Source: an uncultured Oscillospiraceae bacterium (GTDB taxonomy: Bacteria; Bacillota; Clostridia; Oscillospirales; Oscillospiraceae). Taken from it: 35,248 nucleotides of DNA. The stretch covers positions 1 through 35,248 of the forward strand of contig CANQQB010000016.1 in NCBI GenBank assembly GCA_947625845.1, given 5' to 3'. A program made the translations under genes and the position numbers. Positions within the stretch are counted from its first letter, which is position 1, and the number at the start of each line of letters is the position of its first letter. Shown here in pieces: positions 6,629-15,002 of this stretch. The notes below the pieces were generated by a model. It was not told the origin of the DNA. It did no database searches and saw only the letters and a program-made list of their open reading frames with translations.

Positions 6629-7671
6629 CAAAGGAAAAGGTACAAAACATCGCGCTCTCGCCTGACGGGAGCGCGGTGCATATTCTGGACCAGACCCGTC
6701 TGCCGGGGGAAGTGGTTTACATAAACCTCCGGGATAGGGAGGCTATGTACGAGGCCGTCAAGGCGCTGCGGGTCCGGGGCGCGCCGGCCATCGGCATCTT
6801 CGCGGCGTACTGCGTGTGCGTGCTGGCCAAAGGCTATGGGGAAGGGGAGTTCTTCAAACGGCTGGACATCGATTGTGACCACCTCATATCCTGCCGGCCC
6901 ACGGCGGTGAACCTGGCCAGGCAGGTGGAGCGTATGCGGGGCCTGGCTCACGGCATGGAGGGGAAGCCGGCAGCGGACATCGTGGCGGCGCTGGGCCGGG
7001 AGGCGCGGGCCATCCACGACGAGGATATCGCCATGTGCCGGGCCATCGCGGAATACGGGTTGAGCCTGCTGCATCCCGGCGACACGGTGCTGACCCACTG
7101 TAACGCCGGGCCGCTGGCTACCAGCGAGTACGGCACGGGGCTGGGGCCGCTGCTGCTGGCCGCGGAGCGGGGCGTGGAGATAAAAGCCTATGTGGACGAG
7201 ACGCGGCCGCTTCTCCAGGGGGCGCGGCTCACGGCCTGGGAGCTTCTAAATGCCGGGGTGGACTGCACGCTCATATGCGACAATATGGCGGCGCTGGCGA
7301 TGCGCGAGGGCAGGATACAGGCGGTGCTGGCCGGGTGCGACCGGATGGCCGCCAACGGGGACGCTGCCAATAAGATAGGCACCTCCGGCGCGGCCATCAT
7401 TGCAAAGCACTACGGCGTGCCGGTGTATATCCTGCTGCCGTCCAGCACCATCGACCTTGCCTGTCAAACCGGGGCGGATATCCCCATCGAGATACGGGAC
7501 GGGGAGGAGATACGCTCCCTGTGGTACGAAAAACCCATGGCGCCGGCGGGGGTGAAGTGCTGGGACCCGGCGTTCGACGTGACGGACCATGAGCTCATCA
7601 CCGCCATCGTCACGGAAAAGGGCGTGGTGCGGCCGCCGTATGACGTGAACCTGCAAAAGCTGTTTGGATAA
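6625..7671 (+). CDS. mtnA: MtnA-type S-methyl-5-thioribose-1-phosphate isomerase
   Basis: The protein has 348 residues, the standard length, starting at an ATG that overlaps the stop codon of punA. The family converts the aldose 5-methylthioribose-1-phosphate into the ketose 5-methylthioribulose-1-phosphate. Seen in the sequence are RGAPAIG near residue 50, THCNAGPLAT with the catalytic Cys near residue 160, YVDETRPLLQGARLTAWEL, and GCDRMAANGDAANKIGT with the catalytic Asp near residue 240, then LPSSTID. Neighbouring methionine salvage genes (mtnK, mtnB, mtnD) are absent. Coupling to a nucleoside phosphorylase suggests it may isomerise a pentose-1-phosphate or 5-deoxyribose-1-phosphate made there; that part is inference. 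Confidence 0.88.
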   Translation: MTKEKVQNIALSPDGSAVHILDQTRLPGEVVYINLRDREAMYEAVKALRVRGAPAIGIFAAYCVCVLAKGYGEGEFFKRLDIDCDHLISCRPTAVNLARQVERMRGLAHGMEGKPAADIVAALGREARAIHDEDIAMCRAIAEYGLSLLHPGDTVLTHCNAGPLATSEYGTGLGPLLLAAERGVEIKAYVDETRPLLQGARLTAWELLNAGVDCTLICDNMAALAMREGRIQAVLAGCDRMAANGDAANKIGTSGAAIIAKHYGVPVYILLPSSTIDLACQTGADIPIEIRDGEEIRSLWYEKPMAPAGVKCWDPAFDVTDHELITAIVTEKGVVRPPYDVNLQKLFG

Positions 7672-7687
7672 AAAAGGAGGGTTTGAA

Positions 7688-8221
7688 ATGAAATGGCTGA
7701 TCGCGTCCGACCTGCACGGGTCGGCGGAGTGCTGCGAGGCGCTGCTGAAGGCGTACGAAAGGGAGGGGGCCGACAGGCTCCTGCTGCTGGGGGATATCCT
7801 CTATAAGAAGCTGGGGACAAAGCGGAACAAACAGACCGTGGCGGAGATGCTGAACCCCATGGCGGACCGGATCGTGTGCGTCCGGGGCAACTGCGACAGC
7901 GACGAGGACATCTCCATGCTGGTCTTTCCCGTGGAGCCGAATTATCTGCGCATCCCCATAGGGCATGTGGCCATGTTCGCTACCCACGGGCATATGTACA
8001 ACGACACCAACCTGCCTCCCAACATGGACGAGGGGGATATCCTGCTCCACGGGCACACCCACGTGCCCAGAACGGAGAATCGGGGGCATTACCTGTGCTT
8101 CAACCCCGGCTCCGTGTCCAGTCCCCTGTGGGGCAGCGAGCGGGGGTATATGACGGCGGAGGACGGGTCGTTCCGGTGGCTGACCCTGGAGGGGGAGGAG
8201 TACCGGCGATATGAGCTGTAA
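7688..8221 (+). CDS. yfcE: YfcE-type metallophosphodiesterase
   Basis: This calcineurin-like phosphoesterase has 177 residues, the usual YfcE/MJ0936 length. The start at 7688 has a strong AAAGGAGG eight bases upstream; the longer in-frame start at 7664 overlaps mtnA and lacks a site. The metal-binding motifs appear in the expected order: SDLHG at 7-11, LLLGDIL, VRGNCDSD, ATHGH and LLHGHTHVPR. Related enzymes hydrolyse phosphodiesters with Mn2+ in vitro, and the physiological substrate is generally unknown. It follows mtnA after 16 bases and precedes the secreted beta-helix gene by 25 bases. It may belong to the same transcript, although a functional link with the secreted proteins is not evident. 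Confidence 0.88.
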   Translation: MKWLIASDLHGSAECCEALLKAYEREGADRLLLLGDILYKKLGTKRNKQTVAEMLNPMADRIVCVRGNCDSDEDISMLVFPVEPNYLRIPIGHVAMFATHGHMYNDTNLPPNMDEGDILLHGHTHVPRTENRGHYLCFNPGSVSSPLWGSERGYMTAEDGSFRWLTLEGEEYRRYEL

Positions 8222-8246
8222 ATCATCTACTGTGGAGGCAAGTACA

Positions 8247-11156
8247 ATGAAAAAGCGCGTAGTATGTTTGTTTTTGGCGGCGATCGGCCTGTTTTCCCTG
8301 GCCGTCCCGGCGTTCGCAGAGGAAGAGCCGGTGGTAACGGAAGAGCCGGTGGTGACGGAAGAGGCGGCGGTAACGGAAGAGCAGGTGGTAACGGAAGAGC
8401 CGGTGGTAACGGAAGAGCCGGTGGTAACGGAAGAGCCGGTGGTAACGGAAGAGCCGGTGGTAACGGAAGAGCCGGTTGTAACGGAAGAACCGGCGGAGAC
8501 GGAAGAGCCGGTGGTGACGGAAGAGCCGGTTGTAACGGAAGAGCCGGTGGTGACGGAGGAACCGGTCGAGGAAGCGGCGGAAGAGGAGGAGGCGGAGCCG
8601 GAGACGGTCGCTGCCGGGGATACCATCAACGTGTCCGCGGCGGATATCGCCAGCCTGGGGGCCGTAAAGGCCATCCAGAACGCGCTGGACGCCGCCGCCG
8701 TCGGCACGCCGGAAGCGCCTTGCACCGTCCAGGTGGAGGCGGGCACGTATACGCTGGAAAGCGGGTCCCTGTCCGTGGGCAGCAACACCATTTTTGATTT
8801 GACGGGCGTGACGCTGAAAAGGACCGGCGCGTCCTCTTTGGGCGTTTTCTATAACATGGTCTTTCTGGGCATGCCGGAGGACCGGGCCAATGCCGTGGGC
8901 TATGCCTTTCAAAATATCACCATTCGGGGCGGCACGCTGGACGGCAGCGGCGGGGATACGACCGTGCTGAAAATGTGCCACGCGGCGAACGTCACCGTCA
9001 GCGGGGTGACGCTGACCAACGTGAGGAACGCACACCTGACGGAGGTGGCCGGCGTGAGCGGCCTTACCATCAGCGGCTGCGCTTTTTCCAACCAGCTTTT
9101 GGATGTGGGCGCGGCCACGGGCACCTTTGAGGCCGTCCAGATAGACGTGCTCAAGGCGGCGCATATCACGGGCTACCGGGAGGAAGATCTGGCCACCGGC
9201 GGCGTGACCGTGACCGGCTGCACGTTCAACAACGTGCCCCGCGGCGTGGGCGGACACACGAATATTATCGGCTGCCCCATCAGCGGCGTCACCGTGAGCG
9301 GGTGCGTCTTCGCCAATATCAAAAGCGCGGCCGTCTTCTCCTTCGGCTGGACCGGCTGCAATTTCTCCAACAATACCATCACGGCGCCGCGCGGCATCGT
9401 GGTCAGCTCCGTGAGCGACGAGGGCGGCGAGGTCTATGCACCGGCCGGCTACACGGCGCCGGCCGCCGACCAGACCATCACCGTCAGCGGCAATACCGTC
9501 GCCGTCGCCGGGACCGACCCGTACAGCAACGCCGAACCGTGCGGCATCATGGTGCGGGGCTATGCGCTGGGCGGGGTCGACTATTTCATCGGCGGCGCGT
9601 CCGTCACCGGCAACACGATCACCGGCAGCGGCGTCAGCCACGGCATCAGCCTGCTGGACGCGCGCGATTCGTCCGTCACCGGCAACAGCGTGGAGAACGT
9701 GGGCAAAAACGGCGTGCTGGTGATGGACAGCGCCGGCGTGACCGTGGCCGATAACACGCTCAGCAAGGCAGGCGCTCACGGCGTCTGGGTATCCGGGTCC
9801 ACCGTGACAGTCCGGCGGAACACCGTCACAGAAGCCGCCGGCAACGGCATCGGCGGGGAGAACGCCACGCTCACGGTCGAGGACAACACCATCGAGACGC
9901 CGGGCAGCAACGGTCTGCTGGGGCAAAACGGCACCACGCTGACCGCTACGGGCAACAGGATAACGGCGGCCGGGGGCAACGGCATCTATGCGGCGGGGGG
10001 CAGCACCCTGAACGCCAGCGGCAATACGGTCACCGGTCCCGCCGGGCAGGCCATCGGCGCGGAAAACGCCGCCGTGACGGCCACGGATAACACGCTGGAC
10101 AACGCGGGCAAAAGCGGTATCATCGTGTCCGCCGGTTCCACGCTGACCGCCACCGGCAACAGGATAACGGCTCCCAAGGCACACGGCATCTATGTGTACA
10201 ACTGCCTGGCGCAGAGCAAGGCGAGCGTTGTGGACGCCAACACGGTCACGGACGCGGGCAATTACGGCATCGCGGTCTCCAATTCCCAGGTGAAGGCCGT
10301 CACCGGCAATACGGTCACCGGTCCCGCGAGCAGCGGCATCTTCGTATACAGCAAGGCGGCGGCCGACAGCATCCGGGACAACACCGTCACCTCGCCTGCC
10401 CGCTACGGCATCCATATCGCGGAGGGCTCCAGGACCACGACGGTCAGCGGCAACGTTGTCGCCGGCGCGGGGGAGTACGGCATCGTGGTGAGCGGCAAGT
10501 CCGGCGGCGGCACGATCGCGAACAATACGGTGAGCGGCGCCGGGAAGGGCACCGTTTTGGTGGCCGCCGACAGCACGGGGAAGGTCTCCAACACCTACCT
10601 GGCAGAAGCGCCGACGGTGAAGATCGCGAAGGTCTCCACGGGTATCAAGGTGACGTGGAACAAGATCACGGGGTCGCCGAGGTATATGGTGTACTATAAA
10701 GAAGGGAATGGCGGGTGGAAGAAAATCGGGACCACCACCGCGACAAGTTACACCAGGGCGGCGAAGTACCTCAAGAATGGGGTGACGTACGCGTTCACGG
10801 TGCGGTGCTGCGCGAACGATAAGAAGACCATGCTGGGGCCGTACAAGGCGAGTAACAGCGTCACGTATAGCACGGGCCAGCTCGCGGCGCCGACGGTGAA
10901 GATCGTGAAGGTGGCTACGGGTATCAAGGTGACGTGGAATAAGTTGGACGGAGCGCCGCGGTACATGGTGTATTATAGGGAAGGCAACGGCGGGTGGAAG
11001 AAGATCGGGACCACCACCAGCACCACGTACACGCGAGCGGCGAAGTATTTGAAGAACGGGGTCACGTATACGTTTACGGTAAGGTGCTGCGCGAACGATA
11101 AGAAAACCCTGCTGGGGCCGTATAAAGCGAGCAATAGTGTGAAGTACACAAAATAG
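8247..11156 (+). CDS. Secreted parallel beta-helix protein with acidic repeat and two FN3-like modules
   Basis: The protein has 969 residues. The start at 8247 has GGAGG upstream, and residues 1-24 are a Sec signal peptide cut after AVPAFA. Residues 26-107 are about 13 copies of EEPVVT, probably an extended acidic stalk. Residues about 130-780 form a right-handed parallel beta-helix: an N-terminal pectate-lyase-like start (AIQNALDAAAVGTPEAPCTV), then many coils of the form VTGNTIT/ADNTLSKAG, with Asn and, in early coils, Cys stacked (SGCAFSN, TGCTFNN, SGCVFAN). Residues 788-875 and 881-968 are two near-identical FN3-like modules, each with RCCAND. No LPXTG, SLH, dockerin or choline-binding anchor is visible. 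Polysaccharide binding or cleavage is plausible from the fold; no catalytic residues can be assigned. A paralogue follows at 11197. Confidence 0.85.
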   Translation: MKKRVVCLFLAAIGLFSLAVPAFAEEEPVVTEEPVVTEEAAVTEEQVVTEEPVVTEEPVVTEEPVVTEEPVVTEEPVVTEEPAETEEPVVTEEPVVTEEPVVTEEPVEEAAEEEEAEPETVAAGDTINVSAADIASLGAVKAIQNALDAAAVGTPEAPCTVQVEAGTYTLESGSLSVGSNTIFDLTGVTLKRTGASSLGVFYNMVFLGMPEDRANAVGYAFQNITIRGGTLDGSGGDTTVLKMCHAANVTVSGVTLTNVRNAHLTEVAGVSGLTISGCAFSNQLLDVGAATGTFEAVQIDVLKAAHITGYREEDLATGGVTVTGCTFNNVPRGVGGHTNIIGCPISGVTVSGCVFANIKSAAVFSFGWTGCNFSNNTITAPRGIVVSSVSDEGGEVYAPAGYTAPAADQTITVSGNTVAVAGTDPYSNAEPCGIMVRGYALGGVDYFIGGASVTGNTITGSGVSHGISLLDARDSSVTGNSVENVGKNGVLVMDSAGVTVADNTLSKAGAHGVWVSGSTVTVRRNTVTEAAGNGIGGENATLTVEDNTIETPGSNGLLGQNGTTLTATGNRITAAGGNGIYAAGGSTLNASGNTVTGPAGQAIGAENAAVTATDNTLDNAGKSGIIVSAGSTLTATGNRITAPKAHGIYVYNCLAQSKASVVDANTVTDAGNYGIAVSNSQVKAVTGNTVTGPASSGIFVYSKAAADSIRDNTVTSPARYGIHIAEGSRTTTVSGNVVAGAGEYGIVVSGKSGGGTIANNTVSGAGKGTVLVAADSTGKVSNTYLAEAPTVKIAKVSTGIKVTWNKITGSPRYMVYYKEGNGGWKKIGTTTATSYTRAAKYLKNGVTYAFTVRCCANDKKTMLGPYKASNSVTYSTGQLAAPTVKIVKVATGIKVTWNKLDGAPRYMVYYREGNGGWKKIGTTTSTTYTRAAKYLKNGVTYTFTVRCCANDKKTLLGPYKASNSVKYTK
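8322..8567 (+). repeat. 18-bp coding tandem repeat (EEPVVT hexapeptide)
   Basis: About thirteen 18-bp units of the form GAAGAGCCGGTGGTAACG run in frame, with two adjacent variant units (EEAAVT, EEQVVT) and one EEPAET. Five consecutive units are almost identical at DNA level, so length changes by slippage are likely and would keep the reading frame. Confidence 0.9.
10608..11150 (+). repeat. Two tandem FN3-like coding modules (279-bp period)
   Basis: The modules start at 10608 and 10887. Each reads from APTVKI through YMVYY, YTRAAKYLKNGV and TVRCCANDKKT to YKASNSV. They are nearly identical at DNA level to three modules in the next gene, which implies recent duplication or gene conversion. Confidence 0.88.
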
Positions 11157-11196
11157 GATACAGGACGCAATTAAGTGAAAAGGAAGGTGTGACACT

Positions 11197-14100
11197 ATGG
11201 CAAAGCGCGGTCTATGTCTGCTCCTGGCGGTGGCGACGGTGTTCTCCCTGGCCGCTCCGGCGTTCGCCGAGGAAGAAGGCGTCGTCACGGAGGAACCGGT
11301 GGTGACGGAGGAACCGGTGGTGACGGAGGAACCGGTGGTAACGGAGGAACCGGTGGAGGTCACGGAGGAACCGGTGGAGGTCACGGAAGAGCCGGTGGCG
11401 ACGGAAGAGCCGGTGGTGACGGAGGAGCCGGTGGTCACGGAGGAACCGGTGGTAACGGAGGAACCGGTGGCAACGGAGGAACCGGCGGCAACGGAGGAAC
11501 CGGAAGAGCCGGAGGCTGTCGCCGACGCGCCCACGTCCGGGACCTGCGGAGAGAGCGTCACTTGGTCCTTCGCCGACGGTACGCTGACCATCTCCGGCGC
11601 GGGACCCATGAGCGATTATAAATCGGGCAACGCGCCGTGGTACAGCCTCAGAAGTTCCATCCAAAACGTGGTCATCGAAAACGGCGTGACCAGCATCGGG
11701 AGCAACGCGTTCCTGTATTGCCAAAGCTTGACCAGCGTGACCCTCCCCAGCGGCTTGACCAGCATCGGGGACGGCGCGTTTTCCAACTGCACGAGTCTGG
11801 CCAGCGTGACCATCCCCAGCAGCGTGACCAGCATCGGGGGCAGCGCGTTTTATAACTGCACAAGCCTGACGCAGGTGACCATCCCCAACACCGTCACCGA
11901 GCTGGGACAGTATGCCTTTTACAAGAGCGGGCTGACGAGCGTGACCATCCCGGGCAGCGTGGGGGAGATCCCGGATTTTGCCTTTGAGTATTGCCCAGAC
12001 CTGGCCAGCGTCAAGATCGGCAACGGTGTGACCAGCATAGGGGGGTATGCGTTTTACGACTGCGAAAAACTGACAGAGATCGACATCCCCGCCAGTGTGA
12101 CCAGCACCAGTTCAAGCGCCTTTTCCGGCACGCCCTGGCAGGAGGCCCAGAAGGACTTTGTGGTGGCCAACGGTATACTTGTAAAATACAAGGGCAGCGC
12201 CGCTGACGTGACCGTCCCCCAGAACGTGACCGTCATTGGGACCGATGCGTTTATGGACTGCACGGATGTGAAGATCGTGACGCTCCCCAAAAGCGTGACC
12301 GCCATCGGAGCTGGGGCGTTTGCCCGGTCGGGGCTGGAGAAGATCACGATCCCGGACAGCGTGACCACCATCGGGGGCAGCGCGTTCAGGGAATGCAGAG
12401 GCCTGACCGCCGTGACCATCCCCAACAGCGTGACCAGCATCGGTGATACTGCTTTTTATCAGTCGGCGCTCAAGTCGATCACCATCCCGGCCAGCGTGAC
12501 GGAGATCGGGAAGAACTGCTTTGGCAATTGCAATTTGCTGACGGCCATCCAGGTGGCCAAGGGCAATAAGGTCTACGCCTCAGTGGACGGGGTACTGCTG
12601 AATGCCGCCAAGACGGAGATCATCCTTTGCCCGCAAAAGTGGAGCGGCGCGTTCACCGTTCCCAACACAGTGCGCACGATCAGCGCGGAAGTGTTTTATA
12701 ACTGCGACGGTCTGACCGCCGTGAACATCCCCAACAGCGTGACCCTCATCGGAGAATCTGCTTTCGGCAATTGCGACGGCCTGACCGCCGTGACCATCCC
12801 CGGCAGCGTGACCCTCATCGGAGCCGAAGCGTTTTCCTACTGCGACAAGCTGAGCGTGGTGACCATACAGGAGGGCGTGCAGCGGATAGGCGCCTGGGCT
12901 TTCAGAAACTGCGGGAGCCTGAGCACCATAGTCGGTCCGCATACGCTGACGGCTGTGGGCTACCAGGCGTTTGACGGCACCCCCTGGAAGAACGGGCAGG
13001 CCGGCCCCCTCGTCCTGGGCAACTGCCTGGTGGACTCGCGCGGCTTTTCGTCCATCCCGCAGGGCGTGACCCTCATCGGGTACCACGCGTTTTACAATTA
13101 CTACGGCGTGACCCATGTGACGGTCCCGGAAGGGGTCGAGATCATCCAGGACGACGCGTTTTATATGTGCTGGGACCTGGAATACATCAAGCTCCCCTCT
13201 ACCTTGAAGTACATCGGAGAGGACGTATTCAGTTGGACCAAGCTGAGGACGGTGGAGGGCCTGGGCAGCGGCGTTATCGTCCATAGCGCGTTCGGTTCGT
13301 GGAAGCCGGAGCAGAAATACGAGAATTTCGAGATCGTCGGCGGCTCGTTGTGGAATTATACCGGCCAGGGCCAGGCAACGGTCACGGTCCCCGACGGCAT
13401 CGTGGCGCTCGGCAGCGGCGCGTTCAGCAACCATACGGAGGTCACCGGCATAAAGCTCCCCGAGAGCCTGACCGAGATCGGTACGTACGCGTTCAATAAT
13501 TGCACGGGCCTGCAGAGCATGGAGATACCCGCCGCCGTCACGAGCATTGGGAGCAGCGCGTTCGAGAAGTGCACGGCGCTGGCCAGCGTGACGGTCGAAA
13601 ACGCCTCCTGCTCCATCGCCTCCGGCGAGACTACCCTGGGCGTAGCCGGGACCACGGTCATCCGTGGCTATACCGGGTCCACGGCGGAGGCGTACGCCAA
13701 ACAGTACGGCTATAAATTTGAGGCGCTGGACGGGGCTCCCAAGCCTACGGCGGCGCCTACCCTGGCGGCTCCCACGGTGAGCATCAGCCAGACGGCAGAC
13801 GGTATCAAGGTCACGTGGAACAAGATAACCGGCGCGCCGAGGTACATGGTCTACTACAGGGAGAACAGCGGCGGGTGGAAACAGATCGGGACCACCACCA
13901 GCACCACGTACACGCGGGCCGCGAAGTATCTCAAGAACGGCGTGAAATACACGTTCACCGTGCGGTGCTGCGCGAACGATAAGAAGACCATGCTGGGGCC
14001 GTATAAGGCGAGCAACAGCGTGACGTATAGCACCACACAGGTCAAGCCTACGCCAGTGCCCAAGCTCGCGGCGCCGACGGTGAAGATCGCGAAGGTCTCT

Positions 14101-14619
14101 ACGGGCATTAAGGTGACGTGGAACAAGGTGAGCGGAGCGCCGCGGTACATGGTGTATTATAAAGAAGGGAATGGCGGGTGGAAGAAAATCGGGACCACGA
14201 CCAGCACCAGCTATACCAGGGCTGCGAAGTATCTCAAGAACGGCGTGAAATACACGTTCACCGTGCGGTGCTGCGCGAACGATAAGAAGACGCTGCTGGG
14301 GCCGTATAAGGCGAGCAACAGCGTGACGTATAGCACGGGACAGCTCGCGGCGCCGACGGTGAAGATCGAGAAGGTGGCTACGGGTATTAAGGTGACGTGG
14401 AACAAGATCACGGGGTCGCCGAGGTATATGGTGTATTACAAGGAAGGGAATGGCGGGTGGAAGAAAATCGGGACCACGACTGCGACAAGTTACACACGGG
14501 CGGCGAAGTATTTGAAGAACGGGGTCACGTATACGTTTACGGTAAGGTGTTGTGCGAACGATAAGAAGACGTTGTTAGGGTCGTATAAGGCGAGCAATAG
14601 TTTGAAGTACACAAAATAA
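11197..14619 (+). CDS. Secreted BspA-type leucine-rich repeat protein with acidic repeat and three FN3-like modules
   Basis: The protein has 1140 residues. GGAAGGTG precedes the ATG. Residues 1-24 form a signal peptide ending AAPAFA, very like that of the upstream paralogue. Residues 26-99 hold 12 EEPVVT-type units, two expanded to EEPVEVT. Residues about 110-840 are BspA/LRR_5 repeats of about 23 residues, with the recurring pattern LTSVTIPxSVTSIGxxAFxxC. Such domains in other bacteria bind host or bacterial surface proteins. Three FN3-like modules start at residues 858, 959 and 1052, each with the RCCAND motif; the first two are separated by a Pro/Thr linker (VKPTPVPK). The ending SNSLKYTK matches the paralogue's SNSVKYTK. 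No wall-anchoring signal is seen. It lies 40 bases after the beta-helix gene with no terminator between, so the two are probably coexpressed. Confidence 0.88.
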   Translation: MAKRGLCLLLAVATVFSLAAPAFAEEEGVVTEEPVVTEEPVVTEEPVVTEEPVEVTEEPVEVTEEPVATEEPVVTEEPVVTEEPVVTEEPVATEEPAATEEPEEPEAVADAPTSGTCGESVTWSFADGTLTISGAGPMSDYKSGNAPWYSLRSSIQNVVIENGVTSIGSNAFLYCQSLTSVTLPSGLTSIGDGAFSNCTSLASVTIPSSVTSIGGSAFYNCTSLTQVTIPNTVTELGQYAFYKSGLTSVTIPGSVGEIPDFAFEYCPDLASVKIGNGVTSIGGYAFYDCEKLTEIDIPASVTSTSSSAFSGTPWQEAQKDFVVANGILVKYKGSAADVTVPQNVTVIGTDAFMDCTDVKIVTLPKSVTAIGAGAFARSGLEKITIPDSVTTIGGSAFRECRGLTAVTIPNSVTSIGDTAFYQSALKSITIPASVTEIGKNCFGNCNLLTAIQVAKGNKVYASVDGVLLNAAKTEIILCPQKWSGAFTVPNTVRTISAEVFYNCDGLTAVNIPNSVTLIGESAFGNCDGLTAVTIPGSVTLIGAEAFSYCDKLSVVTIQEGVQRIGAWAFRNCGSLSTIVGPHTLTAVGYQAFDGTPWKNGQAGPLVLGNCLVDSRGFSSIPQGVTLIGYHAFYNYYGVTHVTVPEGVEIIQDDAFYMCWDLEYIKLPSTLKYIGEDVFSWTKLRTVEGLGSGVIVHSAFGSWKPEQKYENFEIVGGSLWNYTGQGQATVTVPDGIVALGSGAFSNHTEVTGIKLPESLTEIGTYAFNNCTGLQSMEIPAAVTSIGSSAFEKCTALASVTVENASCSIASGETTLGVAGTTVIRGYTGSTAEAYAKQYGYKFEALDGAPKPTAAPTLAAPTVSISQTADGIKVTWNKITGAPRYMVYYRENSGGWKQIGTTTSTTYTRAAKYLKNGVKYTFTVRCCANDKKTMLGPYKASNSVTYSTTQVKPTPVPKLAAPTVKIAKVSTGIKVTWNKVSGAPRYMVYYKEGNGGWKKIGTTTSTSYTRAAKYLKNGVKYTFTVRCCANDKKTLLGPYKASNSVTYSTGQLAAPTVKIEKVATGIKVTWNKITGSPRYMVYYKEGNGGWKKIGTTTATSYTRAAKYLKNGVTYTFTVRCCANDKKTLLGSYKASNSLKYTK
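11272..11493 (+). repeat. 18/21-bp coding tandem repeat (EEPVVT, EEPVEVT)
   Basis: There are twelve in-frame units: ten of 18 bp and two of 21 bp, the latter inserting one residue. The codon choice (GAGGAACCGGTGGT) differs slightly from the array at 8322, so the two arrays have been amplified separately. Confidence 0.88.
13768..14613 (+). repeat. Three FN3-like coding modules
   Basis: Modules begin at 13768, 14071 and 14350. The last two are closest to those at 10608 and 10887; the first is more diverged (VSISQTADGIKV). All five carry YTRAAKYLKNGV and RCCANDKKT. Confidence 0.88.
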
Positions 14620-14626
14620 AATTTAT

Positions 14627-14655
14627 GGGCGCGGCCGATGGCCGCGCCCTTTCTC
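14627..14655 (+). terminator. Terminator ending the secreted-protein block
   Basis: Perfect 10-bp GC arms GGGCGCGGCC (14627-14636) and GGCCGCGCCC (14640-14649) enclose a 3-base loop and are followed by TTTCTC. It lies 8 bases after the stop codon and insulates the dcw promoter from upstream transcription. Confidence 0.85.
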
Positions 14656-14720
14656 TCCCTCAGTCATGCTGACGCATGACAGCCCCCTCGTCAGAGGGGG
14701 CCGCGCTGCGGCGCGAGGGA
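14656..14720 (+). repeat. Intergenic palindromic repeat, copy with variant second hairpins
   Basis: GTCATGC/GCATGAC is followed by CCCCCT/AGGGGG with loop CGTC, and then a further CGCGC-type stem. The first hairpin is identical to that at 2375-2392. The long gene-free stretch 14620-15056 is filled by this and the next two copies, then an A-rich tract with nothing recognisable, then the mraZ promoter. Confidence 0.75.
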
Positions 14721-14774
14721 CAACCCTCCAGTCACGCTTGCGCGTGACAGCCCCCCTTACACAGGGGGGCCTTA
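14721..14774 (+). repeat. Intergenic palindromic repeat, second copy at this locus
   Basis: It opens with CAACCCTCCAGTCACGC, as at 2442. The first hairpin is GTCACGC/GCGTGAC and the second is CCCCCC/GGGGGG with loop TTACACA, then CCTT. The linker at 14776-14795 resembles the linker at 2420-2439. Confidence 0.8.
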
Positions 14775-14795
14775 CATAAGGAAAGATTTGAAATT

Positions 14796-14845
14796 CTCCC
14801 CCCAGTCTCGCTGACGCATGACAGCCCCCCTTACACAGGGGGGCC
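14796..14845 (+). repeat. Intergenic palindromic repeat, third copy at this locus
   Basis: This is the same unit with CAGTCTCGCTGACGCATGAC as first hairpin and the identical C6/G6 second hairpin with loop TTACACA. It ends about 120 bases before the -35 box of the dcw promoter. Confidence 0.8.
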
Positions 14846-14965
14846 GTTCCATATGGAATGGACGTGGATTTTTTGCTGATGCAAGATGTTGTGGCGCGTA
14901 AAAATGCCGCCCACAATTGGAAAAAATTGGCAGCGGAAATGTGGAAAAAAACCGCTTTCGCCCCC

Positions 14966-14994
14966 TTGCAATTTGGAAAACCGGCCTCTATAAT
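14966..14994 (+). promoter_or_regulatory. Sigma-A promoter of the dcw cluster
   Basis: TTGCAA (14966-14971), a 17-base spacer and a perfect TATAAT (14989-14994) put the transcript start near 15001. This matches the usual position of the dcw promoter just before mraZ. Confidence 0.88.
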
Positions 14995-15002
14995 AGGGTC
15001 AT

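Noticed and set aside
8223-11609. A very long open frame on the minus strand (1128 codons) opposite the two secreted-protein genes
   Set aside because: It spans two plus-strand genes with clear signal peptides and domains, has an Arg/His/Gly-rich composition typical of an antisense shadow, and arises because GC-rich repeats lack complementary stop codons.
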